Shown piece by piece: positions 1 to 5,909 of a stretch of DNA of 6,190 nt; the first letter of the stretch is position 1, and each line of letters opens with the position of its first letter. The notes beneath the pieces are model-generated. The model did no database searches. It saw only the letters and a list, made by a program, of their open reading frames with translations, and was not told where the DNA came from. The position numbers and the translations under genes are program-made. The DNA comes from Deltaproteobacteria bacterium. GTDB taxonomy: Bacteria; Myxococcota_A; Polyangia; JAAYKL01. The stretch spans positions 1 to 6,190 of the forward strand of contig JAABTR010000125.1 in NCBI GenBank assembly GCA_011389755.1. The letters are read 5' to 3'.

Positions 1-1843
1 CGATGGCCTCCACGTGTTCTCCCCGGGCAAGAGAGATCCGCCCGGCCAGAATCCGCGCATCGGGGCGCTTGACCCGCTCGAGCTCCACGAGAGCCCGCTT
101 TTCGTTGCCCAAGAGGTAGTGGATCCGAGCCAGGTTGATGAGGGCCTGCTCCCGAGCCGGTCCGTCTTCGAGATACCGCCTCTCGATGTCCGCGAAGGCC
201 CGATCGGCCTCTGCCGGATTCGCCAGATCGAGGTTGAAATCGAGAGGCAAGACAGACGCGGCGACGGGCCGCGAGACAAAGAGCACCGCGGCTTCGCCGA
301 TCTGTGTGAGCGCCCAATCTTCGCTGGATCCGAGATGGCGAACGAGCCGCTGGTAGCGCTGGGGATGTGAGACAGGCACCAGCACCGCGTCGTAACGTTG
401 ACCGCGGGCCAGCGCATCAAAGGCCTCCGGGTGATCCACGGCCTCCAGGTAGCTTGCAAAAGCCTTTGGTGACCGCAAGATGAAGCGCCCGTCCATGACG
501 ACCCGCACCTCGGAGCCAAAACGCCAGATCAAGAACCCGCCGTAGCGCGCCGAGGTAAAGACATGAACCGGCCGGTCGTAGGACGCGGTGAGCCTCTCCA
601 GCTCGCTCACGCAATCGACCGGGACGCGGAAGGGAGCCGGGGCACCCAGGTCGGCGCGGTCTCCAAATTGGCGCACCGCTAAAAAAGCCACCCAGAGCAG
701 GGCCGCGCTCAAAAAGCCGGCAAAGGTCACCTTCACCCACTTTCTGTGCGCTGCGAGTTGAAACGCGCGCCGCGTCGAGGCCGCGAGGTTGAAGGCCCCA
801 TAGGGCACGGCCAACCAGAAGAAAACGAGGATATTCCTGTTGGCCAAAAGCGCCGTGACGAACAAGGCCGCCAGCGCGCCGACGCGCGCGAGATCGATGC
901 GGCGCGGCGGGAGCAAAAAACTCACCCAGACGAGCGCCGAGATCCACTTGAAAGAGGAGACGGCGAGCGAGGCCTGCCCGGCCTGCTCCAAGAGCAGGGG
1001 GGAGACGTTCTCCGAGACGTTGAGCGAAAAAAGGTCGCTCCCGTGGCTGTCGATCCGGAAAAACAGCGCAAAAGGAACCCGCAGCCCCTCGATCCCATAC
1101 GGCGTAACCAACGAAGCGGCCACGCAGCCCAAGGTGACCAGGGCCAGCACCTTGCCTTGGCGCGCCGAGGTGTCCCGTGCCGCGCCTGATGAGTCGTCCA
1201 GGGCGAAAAAGGCGGCCGCCCACGCTCCTGCGAGGTAGCACGCGACGATGACCCATCCGAGCACGAACACAGGCTGGACGTTGCTCCAGACGATCTGGAG
1301 GACCGGCAGCGCCGCGACACTCAAAAGCCCCCGGCTCTTTCCGGCGCGGTAGCGCTCCAGGACAAAGACGAACAAGGAGATAAACAAAAGCGAGATAACG
1401 ACGGGCCGCGCCATGAGCAGCGAGCGCGCACACCAGACCGAGGCCGCTGCCAGGGCCGCGAACCACAACGCCAGGAGCGGGTCAGCGCGGTCGCGCACCG
1501 CGCCGTAGCAAATCGCGAGCCCGGCCGCTACCGCCGCCGCTTTGGCGACGACGATCGCCGCGAGCCCCCCGGCCTCGTACAGGGCAAAGGCGAGCAGCTG
1601 AAAACCCCAGTGGAGGTCGATCCACGGCCCAGACGTGGTCGAAGACCAGGTGTCCGAGCGCAAAAACGCACCCTCTTGGACGATCTGGCGCCCCGCGGCC
1701 AGGTGCCACCAGATATCGGTGTTGACTATCGGGTAGAGCACGGCGAGGGCAGCGACGCCGCACGCCGCGGCCACGAGGCTCAGCTCTGCGATCTTCTTGA
1801 CGGCGGGGTCCTTGCCCCCCAAGGAGGACGAAACGCTCAGCAT
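1..1843 (-). CDS. Large polytopic membrane protein, GT-C glycosyltransferase-like, with C-terminal TPR-like repeats (3' end outside window)
   Basis: Translation from the ATG at 1843 gives 614 residues with no stop up to the window edge, so the gene is truncated at its 3' end here. Residues ~20-390 are strongly hydrophobic with roughly ten or eleven membrane segments. After the first one comes N-T-D-I-W-W-H-L-A-A-G-R (41-52), then S-D-T-W-S (63-67) and W-I-D-L-H-W-G-F-Q (74-82). This layout resembles bacterial GT-C-like membrane proteins, where an acidic residue in the first periplasmic loop is important. Further landmarks are V-W-S-N-V-Q-P (185-191), A-N-R-N (334-337) and Y-G-G-F-L-I-W-R...M-D-G-R (434-453), all typical of this poorly characterised family. 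Residues ~545-614 look like TPR helices (E-Q-A-L-I-N-L-A-R-I-H-Y-L-L-G-N at 565-580). The start lies 16 bp after the previous stop and has no clear Shine-Dalgarno sequence, so translational coupling is likely. A glycosyltransferase role is inference; the start is moderately sure. Confidence 0.8.
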   Translation of the reverse strand, partial: MLSVSSSLGGKDPAVKKIAELSLVAAACGVAALAVLYPIVNTDIWWHLAAGRQIVQEGAFLRSDTWSSTTSGPWIDLHWGFQLLAFALYEAGGLAAIVVAKAAAVAAGLAICYGAVRDRADPLLALWFAALAAASVWCARSLLMARPVVISLLFISLFVFVLERYRAGKSRGLLSVAALPVLQIVWSNVQPVFVLGWVIVACYLAGAWAAAFFALDDSSGAARDTSARQGKVLALVTLGCVAASLVTPYGIEGLRVPFALFFRIDSHGSDLFSLNVSENVSPLLLEQAGQASLAVSSFKWISALVWVSFLLPPRRIDLARVGALAALFVTALLANRNILVFFWLAVPYGAFNLAASTRRAFQLAAHRKWVKVTFAGFLSAALLWVAFLAVRQFGDRADLGAPAPFRVPVDCVSELERLTASYDRPVHVFTSARYGGFLIWRFGSEVRVVMDGRFILRSPKAFASYLEAVDHPEAFDALARGQRYDAVLVPVSHPQRYQRLVRHLGSSEDWALTQIGEAAVLFVSRPVAASVLPLDFNLDLANPAEADRAFADIERRYLEDGPAREQALINLARIHYLLGNEKRALVELERVKRPDARILAGRISLARGEHVEAI

Positions 1844-1859
1844 GGTGCCCGGCGAAGCG

Positions 1860-3449
1860 CTAGAAGACAGCCAGGAGCACAGACAACAAGGACCGCCCAG
1901 CCATGGGCGCTTGCGCCCGACACAGACACCCTCCACGAGGATCTAGAAGGTCGACCATGGGAGGCTCCGCCTCCACCGCCACCGAGGCCGAGACCGGCCC
2001 GCCATGCCCCTGGGCGGTCAGCGTGTACGTGGTGTCCGCGCTCGGGTTGACCTCCAAAACCCCGCTGGGCTCCACCTCCCGGCCGTTGATATCCAGCGTG
2101 TAGGGGTAGTCCACCTCCCACGACAAGGTGACCGTCTCGCCCGCTGTCACCGAAGCGGCGCTCGCCGCAAAGGACGAGATGGCCACCGGCTGCGGCGCAT
2201 CCACCACCGCAATCTCGAGCGCCTCTTGGGCCTCGCTGTCACCCGAAGCCGCGACCAGCGTAAATGTGCCGGTCTGTGCGGGCGCGAGCGTCTGCTCACC
2301 CGAGGTCTCCACCTCTTCGCCTTCTAATTGGACGGTGTCGGCGAAAGCCGTCTGCCACTCGAGGATCACATCTTCACCTGTGACGACCGTGAAGGAGCTC
2401 GGAAAGAACCTCACGATAGAAGGCGACGGCGCCGGGATGGCGGCCGGATCGCCCACCCACATGTGGGGCCACCCGTTGAACCCTCCCTCGACCATGGGCT
2501 CGGGCGTCGAGGCTTTCATGCCGCTGAGCTCGGAGACGTAGATATCGTACGCGCCCGCGTTGTGGTCGTCCTCGTCGGATTGCGCCGACAAGAACCACCT
2601 CTCGTCGGTGGAGATGCCCGGGTGGTAGGCGTACTTGAGCACCGGCGGGATGAGCTGCGCGTCGGCCTCGCTCCCCTCGCCGGGCGCTTCCCCCCACAGG
2701 ATCCCCTTCTCGCGCCCCGCCAAGTACCCCCACGCTCCCGAGGGGGCCACTCCAGGCATGCAGCCCACGTTCCCGGCCTGCCCGAGCAGGACGAAGTCGT
2801 CTGGGTTTTCAAGGTCGATGCGCGCCACCCCGGAGACGCCCGAAGACCCCCGAGTCCGCGCGGCGAACCAGTCCCCGCCCGGGGACATAAAGCATTCGTT
2901 CATTTCAGTAACACCGCCGTGGTGGTCGGCTGTCCGGAAGACCTCGGCCCGGCTGAGCGCCCTGCCCGAGTCGTCGAGCTGAGCCATCATGATGATGGTG
3001 TGGCCTTGGCGATCCGGATCCGGCTTCGAGTAGTAGAGCTGACCGTCTTTGCCCCAGCTCGGCCAGTAGCCGTCGACGTCCACGAGCACCTCTTGAGCGC
3101 CCTGCCCCACCCCGAAGATCGAGACCACGTAGAGGCTCCAGAGCTTGAACTGGTGGTAGTCGGCCTCGCCTGAGATTTTTGCCTTGGCAAAGGCCACCCA
3201 GCGGCCGTCGGGGCTCACCTGGCACTCCACGTCCTGTCCGGTGGTGAGCGCCACGACCTCGTCTTTGTCCGGCAGGGTCATCCGGTGGACCTTGCGGGTC
3301 TCGGCCCGCCCCTCTTCCCCTCGAATCCACACCAAAAACCCCTGGGGCAGCTCGGCCGCCGCGGGGACGCACAAAAGGGCTATCAAAAGGCCCGCCACCG
3401 CCGCGCCGAGCGCCGGTTCGACCTTCTCGATTTGAAATCGCTGCGACAT
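1860..3449 (-). CDS. Secreted PD40/TolB-like beta-propeller protein with two Ig-like domains and Cys-x-Cys tail
   Basis: A 529-residue protein. Residues 1-32 look like a signal peptide: a long hydrophobic core (A-G-L-L-I-A-L-L-C-V) and A-A-A before Glu33, the probable cleavage site. Residues ~36-335 hold repeated PD40/TolB-type blades, seen as Q-V-S-P-D-G-R-W-V-A-F (77-87), W-P-S-W-G-K-D-G-Q-L-Y-Y (129-140), F-M-S-P-G-G-D-W-F-A (187-196), V-A-P-S-G-A-W-G-Y-L (234-243) and S-T-D-E-R-W-F-L-S (280-288). Two Ig-like domains follow (~344-415 and ~421-493), each with the pattern V-T-x-G-E-x-V-x-L-x-W and a late T-Y/F-T-L strand. The tail holds C-L-C (508-510) and a short hydrophobic end. Such proteins act outside the cytoplasm in binding or scaffolding; no catalytic motif is seen. 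The exact C-terminus is doubtful (see the hairpins and the frameshift finding). Substrate and partner are unknown. Confidence 0.85.
   Translation of the reverse strand: MSQRFQIEKVEPALGAAVAGLLIALLCVPAAAELPQGFLVWIRGEEGRAETRKVHRMTLPDKDEVVALTTGQDVECQVSPDGRWVAFAKAKISGEADYHQFKLWSLYVVSIFGVGQGAQEVLVDVDGYWPSWGKDGQLYYSKPDPDRQGHTIIMMAQLDDSGRALSRAEVFRTADHHGGVTEMNECFMSPGGDWFAARTRGSSGVSGVARIDLENPDDFVLLGQAGNVGCMPGVAPSGAWGYLAGREKGILWGEAPGEGSEADAQLIPPVLKYAYHPGISTDERWFLSAQSDEDDHNAGAYDIYVSELSGMKASTPEPMVEGGFNGWPHMWVGDPAAIPAPSPSIVRFFPSSFTVVTGEDVILEWQTAFADTVQLEGEEVETSGEQTLAPAQTGTFTLVAASGDSEAQEALEIAVVDAPQPVAISSFAASAASVTAGETVTLSWEVDYPYTLDINGREVEPSGVLEVNPSADTTYTLTAQGHGGPVSASVAVEAEPPMVDLLDPRGGCLCRAQAPMAGRSLLSVLLAVF
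1905..1918. repeat. GC-rich hairpin at the Cys-x-Cys tail codons
   Basis: A near-perfect palindrome, GGGCGC-TT-GCGCCC, can fold into a 5-bp all-GC stem with a 4-nt loop. It overlaps the codons just after Cys510 of the propeller protein. It is not followed by a T-run. Its position matters because a single-base change near it would join the Cys-x-Cys motif to a more convincing membrane tail in another frame. Confidence 0.55.
1960..1974. repeat. GC-rich inverted repeat inside the propeller gene
   Basis: A perfect 6-bp inverted repeat, GGAGGC-TCC-GCCTCC on the plus strand, lies next to a GGTGGCGGTGGAGG run on the minus strand. It falls in the codons that join the last Ig-like domain to the Cys-x-Cys tail. 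There is no T-run after it on either strand, so it is not an intrinsic terminator. It may simply reflect Glu/Pro codon choice. Confidence 0.5.
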
Positions 3450-3452
3450 GAT

Positions 3453-3459
3453 TCCTCTT
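3453..3459 (-). promoter_or_regulatory. Ribosome binding site for the propeller protein gene
   Basis: The minus strand reads AAGAGGA just before the ATG at 3449, a clear Shine-Dalgarno sequence with rather tight spacing. It lies in the 50-bp gap 3450-3499. At the other end of that gap the lipoprotein TAG is followed immediately by an in-frame TAA, a tandem stop. No terminator-like hairpin is seen between the genes. Confidence 0.6.
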
Positions 3460-3499
3460 TGCTGACTCGTCCGGCGTTCGAACCAGACCGCGATCCTTA

Positions 3500-4669
3500 C
3501 TAGGGCTCTATCAACAAGACGTTGACCGCGCTGTTTGCGTGACTCAAGACCACCGCCGGGTACTCGAAGATCCCCACGCCTTCGGCCTCGAAAGACTCGC
3601 CCAGCGCGGCCTCGAGCTGGGGGTTGGTCTCGGAGTAGAGGTCCGATCGGATGTGCTCCACCGCTGCGCGCAGCTCGAGCACGGTGTAGGTCTTACCGAT
3701 GTAGTCGTCTTCGAGCTTCGCGACGACGGCCTGCGTGTAGAGCTCGGGGTTTATCTTGGCGTAGACCTCGGCCCGCCCGTCCCCGTCCGAATCGGTGATC
3801 CCTTCTCCCAGGGTCAAAAAGCCCCGAAACGTCACCTCGGCATAGAGCGCTCCGTCTTGGACGAACAGCTCCTCGATCTCCTGTGGCTCCAAAACGCTGC
3901 TGCCTCCCCACCTCTGGCTCTCCACCGCGTTGCCGGCTTCGTACAGGGGGTTGGCGGCGGCGAGGTCCCAGTTGAGGAGAAACTGCTTGATCGCCGGATC
4001 CCAGGCCATCGCGTCCGCCAGAGTCTGCGCCGACAGCCCGGCCGCGTCCGCTGTGTCGAAGATGGCGGTGGTGTCAAAGGCCGAAACAGGGCCCCCCTCG
4101 ACGTCCACCGGGAAATCGAACCCAGCCGCCTGCCCCTGGGCGAGGCTGGGCGGCTCGGCCGGCGCCAGCGGCGCTTCGGTGCTGTCGTCGCGGTAGAGCG
4201 CCGGGTTGTGGTGGTAGATCGCCCGCTCGATGCGCGCCCTGGTCGCGGCGGCCACGATGTCCACCGAGACCGTGTCCTCGGTCCAGTCGAAGTCGGCGTT
4301 GTGGCTCTCGGCCAGGGCTCTATCCGACTCCGTCACCCGGTAGGGCAGCGTGGCCAGGGACACCTCCACCGCGTTTGAACCCTCGACGATCTCCACCTGC
4401 TTCTCGAGCTTCTCGAAGTACCTGGCCTCGACAGTGAGCGTCCCTGCCCCCATCGCCGGTTTTTCGAGGGTGAAGACGCCTGCGTTATCGGTGACGGCGC
4501 TCGCGTCCCCCAGGCTGACCCGGGCGTCGCCGATCCCGCCTTCGTTCTCGTCCACAACCGTCCCGGTCAGCACCGTCTCGGCGGGAGCCTCGGTGTCTTG
4601 TGAGTCACAGCCGATAATAAAAACGGCTGCGAGCATCGTCGCCACGGTTCCTATGAAAGTTTTTTTCAT
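3500..4669 (-). CDS. Lipoprotein with carboxypeptidase-regulatory-like domain and uncharacterised C-terminal region
   Basis: A 389-residue protein. It starts M-K-K, followed by a hydrophobic stretch and the lipobox I-I-G-C with Cys21 as the lipidated residue, so it is a lipoprotein. The residue after Cys is Asp22; in E. coli a +2 Asp favours inner-membrane retention, but this rule is not reliable in other phyla. Residues ~32-106 match the carboxypeptidase-regulatory-like (transthyretin-type) beta-sandwich: T-G-T-V-V-D, G-x-x-D-A-R-V-S-L, T-D-N-A-G-V-F-T-L. The remaining ~280 residues match no family I recognise. They contain an Ala/Pro-rich linker (~161-180), an acidic loop D-S-D-G-D-G (293-298) followed by R-A-E-V-Y, which fits a calcium-binding thrombospondin-3 or dockerin-type loop but lacks the usual position-12 Glu of an EF-hand, and a hydrophobic end (V-N-V-L-L-I-E-P). 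The start is backed by a good ribosome binding site. A role in envelope polysaccharide handling is inferred from the neighbours only. Confidence 0.8.
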   Translation of the reverse strand: MKKTFIGTVATMLAAVFIIGCDSQDTEAPAETVLTGTVVDENEGGIGDARVSLGDASAVTDNAGVFTLEKPAMGAGTLTVEARYFEKLEKQVEIVEGSNAVEVSLATLPYRVTESDRALAESHNADFDWTEDTVSVDIVAAATRARIERAIYHHNPALYRDDSTEAPLAPAEPPSLAQGQAAGFDFPVDVEGGPVSAFDTTAIFDTADAAGLSAQTLADAMAWDPAIKQFLLNWDLAAANPLYEAGNAVESQRWGGSSVLEPQEIEELFVQDGALYAEVTFRGFLTLGEGITDSDGDGRAEVYAKINPELYTQAVVAKLEDDYIGKTYTVLELRAAVEHIRSDLYSETNPQLEAALGESFEAEGVGIFEYPAVVLSHANSAVNVLLIEP

Positions 4670-4674
4670 GTTCG

Positions 4675-4679
4675 ACCTC
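4675..4679 (-). promoter_or_regulatory. Ribosome binding site for the lipoprotein gene
   Basis: The minus strand reads GAGGT, ending 5 nt before the ATG at 4669. It sits in the 46-bp gap (4670-4715) after the AlgJ-like stop. The rest of the gap is A/T-rich (a T-run and an AAAAATAAA stretch) with only a weak GGTTT/AAACC inverted repeat, and I see no convincing terminator or promoter in it. Confidence 0.6.
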
Positions 4680-4715
4680 GTTTATTTTTCTGAAGCGGGT
4701 TTCGCACAAAAAACC

Positions 4716-5894
4716 TCAGCTGTCGCCGCCTCCCCCAGTTTTCGTTTCGTTTCCTGGATAAAGAACGATGGGCGTCCAACCCGACGCGCCGAACCGCACG
4801 TCCCTCTCCACAAACTCCCAGACCACGACTTTTTTGTTTTCCAAGATCTCCAAATCCATGGCCAGCTGCCTCCGCACCAACGTCGAGGCCCCGCCGTCGT
4901 TGACGATAGAGGCCACCGGAGACCCCAGCTCGTACGCGAGGTTGGCGATCCAGCCGGCCGCTTCGGGCGCGTCGGTCTGAAAGACCCGCGAGAAGCTGTC
5001 ACCCAAGACGAGCACCTGGGACGCGCGCTCATCCTCGTAAAGCTCGCCGGTCCGGGCGTCGCGGACCTGAAAGACGTCGACGATCTGGGTCGCGAACAGC
5101 TCCTCTTGGAGTGGAATCCGGGTCATCTCCTGGACGTCGCCCCGGCGCTCGACGCTCACCTTGTGTCGCACGTAGCGCCCGGGATCGGCCGGCGCCTTCA
5201 AGCCCATCTCCTCGAGCCGCTTCGCCACGGCCTCGGCGGCGAGCTTCGCACCCAGACCGGTCCAGTGGGTGTCTGCCTCCATGTAGAGCGCCTCGCCCCG
5301 GGCGTCGGCGTCTTTGCGCGCCTCGAGCAGGGCATCGTGCAGGTTTACGTACTCGATCCCCGCGGCTTTCATCTCCTCCATGAGCAGCCGGGTGTTCTCG
5401 AAGACATCTTCGGACGGCGCCGCGGTGGATGAGAGGCGATCGGGATAGATGGAGGCCTTCCCCGGGACCGGCACCACCAGAAGGCGGATGCCTTTTGCGG
5501 CCAGCTCGCCCTGCAGCTGCTTCATGACCGCGATGGGATCACCGTTTTGGCTCGACGGCGGTTCACTGATGCGGAAGTACGGCTCGACGAGATAACGCAC
5601 CCCCGGCGTGTAGAAAAACCAGCCGTTTTGCCCGTAGAGCGCCTTGGACCCAAGCTCCCGGGTCGCAAAATAATTTGCGGTCTGGTAGACGGGCCGCATC
5701 CAGTCTTCAAAAAACGAGTACTCCTCTAAGTCGTTCTCGAAAGCGCGCAGGTTCTCCTCAGTGGGCGCCTGACCAAACAGCTCGAGTATCTGCGGTGACT
5801 CGTCCGCGCGGATCTCCAAAGCGGCACGGGTGATGGGGACGATGAAGATCATCCCCAAAAACAAAACCGTAAGCGCTATGTCTGCGATCCGCAT
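4716..5894 (-). CDS. AlgJ/AlgX-like SGNH-type polysaccharide O-acetyltransferase, membrane-anchored
   Basis: A 392-residue protein, close to the usual length of AlgJ. Residues ~5-23 are a single hydrophobic segment after a short basic start, which fits an uncleaved signal anchor with the catalytic domain in the periplasm. Family landmarks in order: Y-G-x-N-G-W-F-F-Y (87-95), a V-P-V-P-x-K strand (141-146), D-T-H-W (208-211, giving the catalytic Asp208 and His210), G-D-S-F-S (298-302, with the presumed nucleophile Ser300), the N-D-G-G-A-S loop (332-337), and the late V-V-W-E-F-V-E-R-D strand (357-365). The whole Asp-His-Ser set known from AlgX/AlgJ is therefore present and the enzyme looks active. 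In that family the MBOAT partner supplies the acyl group, and this protein transfers acetyl to an exported polysaccharide. The adjacent MBOAT gene supports this role. The acceptor polymer is unknown. The Gly-rich C-terminus (G-G-G-G-D-S) looks like a flexible end. Confidence 0.9.
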   Translation of the reverse strand: MRIADIALTVLFLGMIFIVPITRAALEIRADESPQILELFGQAPTEENLRAFENDLEEYSFFEDWMRPVYQTANYFATRELGSKALYGQNGWFFYTPGVRYLVEPYFRISEPPSSQNGDPIAVMKQLQGELAAKGIRLLVVPVPGKASIYPDRLSSTAAPSEDVFENTRLLMEEMKAAGIEYVNLHDALLEARKDADARGEALYMEADTHWTGLGAKLAAEAVAKRLEEMGLKAPADPGRYVRHKVSVERRGDVQEMTRIPLQEELFATQIVDVFQVRDARTGELYEDERASQVLVLGDSFSRVFQTDAPEAAGWIANLAYELGSPVASIVNDGGASTLVRRQLAMDLEILENKKVVVWEFVERDVRFGASGWTPIVLYPGNETKTGGGGDS

Positions 5895-5899
5895 GGCAG

Positions 5900-5907
5900 C
5901 CTCTTCT
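5900..5907 (-). promoter_or_regulatory. Ribosome binding site for the AlgJ-like gene
   Basis: The minus strand reads AGAAGAGG here, a good purine-rich Shine-Dalgarno sequence ending 5 nt before the ATG at 5894. It lies inside the 15-bp gap after the MBOAT stop and fixes the start of the downstream gene, which then begins directly with a membrane-anchor sequence. Confidence 0.7.
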
Positions 5908-5909
5908 TT

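Noticed and set aside
14..370. 118-residue plus-strand open frame at the left edge
   Set aside because: It is antisense to the TPR-like part of the membrane protein, which continues the same frame as the upstream membrane segments. No independent support.
417..1466. 349-residue minus-strand open frame
   Set aside because: It is rich in Arg, Gly and Pro, has no coherent membrane or domain pattern, and overlaps the 1843-start frame, which shows clear transmembrane segments and family motifs. It is a GC-rich shadow.
1960..1990. Possible G-quadruplex on the minus strand
   Set aside because: The run has only GG tracts, so at most a weak two-layer structure, and it can be explained by Val-Glu-Ala-Glu-Pro codons in a GC-rich genome.
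2986..3000. CCATCATGATGATGG palindrome-like stretch
   Set aside because: It lies within the propeller codons for Thr-Ile-Ile-Met-Met-Ala and is a by-product of ATC/ATG codons; nothing suggests a regulatory site.
2328..3173. 281-residue plus-strand open frame
   Set aside because: It lies opposite the propeller gene, whose signal peptide, blades and Ig-like domains are clear. The plus-strand translation is Arg/Val/His-rich with no recognisable domain.
3539..4378. 279-residue plus-strand open frame
   Set aside because: It lies entirely opposite the lipoprotein gene and has the low-complexity Arg/Val/Gly composition of an antisense shadow.
4670..4715. Possible terminator or promoter in the A/T-rich gap before the lipoprotein gene
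   Set aside because: The only inverted repeat (GGTTT/AAACC) is weak and AT-rich, and no -10/-35 pair stands out. The gap is better explained as an operon spacer with a ribosome binding site.
4350..5432. 360-residue plus-strand open frame
   Set aside because: It runs antisense across the end of the lipoprotein gene, the intergenic gap and most of the AlgJ-like gene. A real gene there would conflict with two well-supported genes, and it has no recognisable motif.
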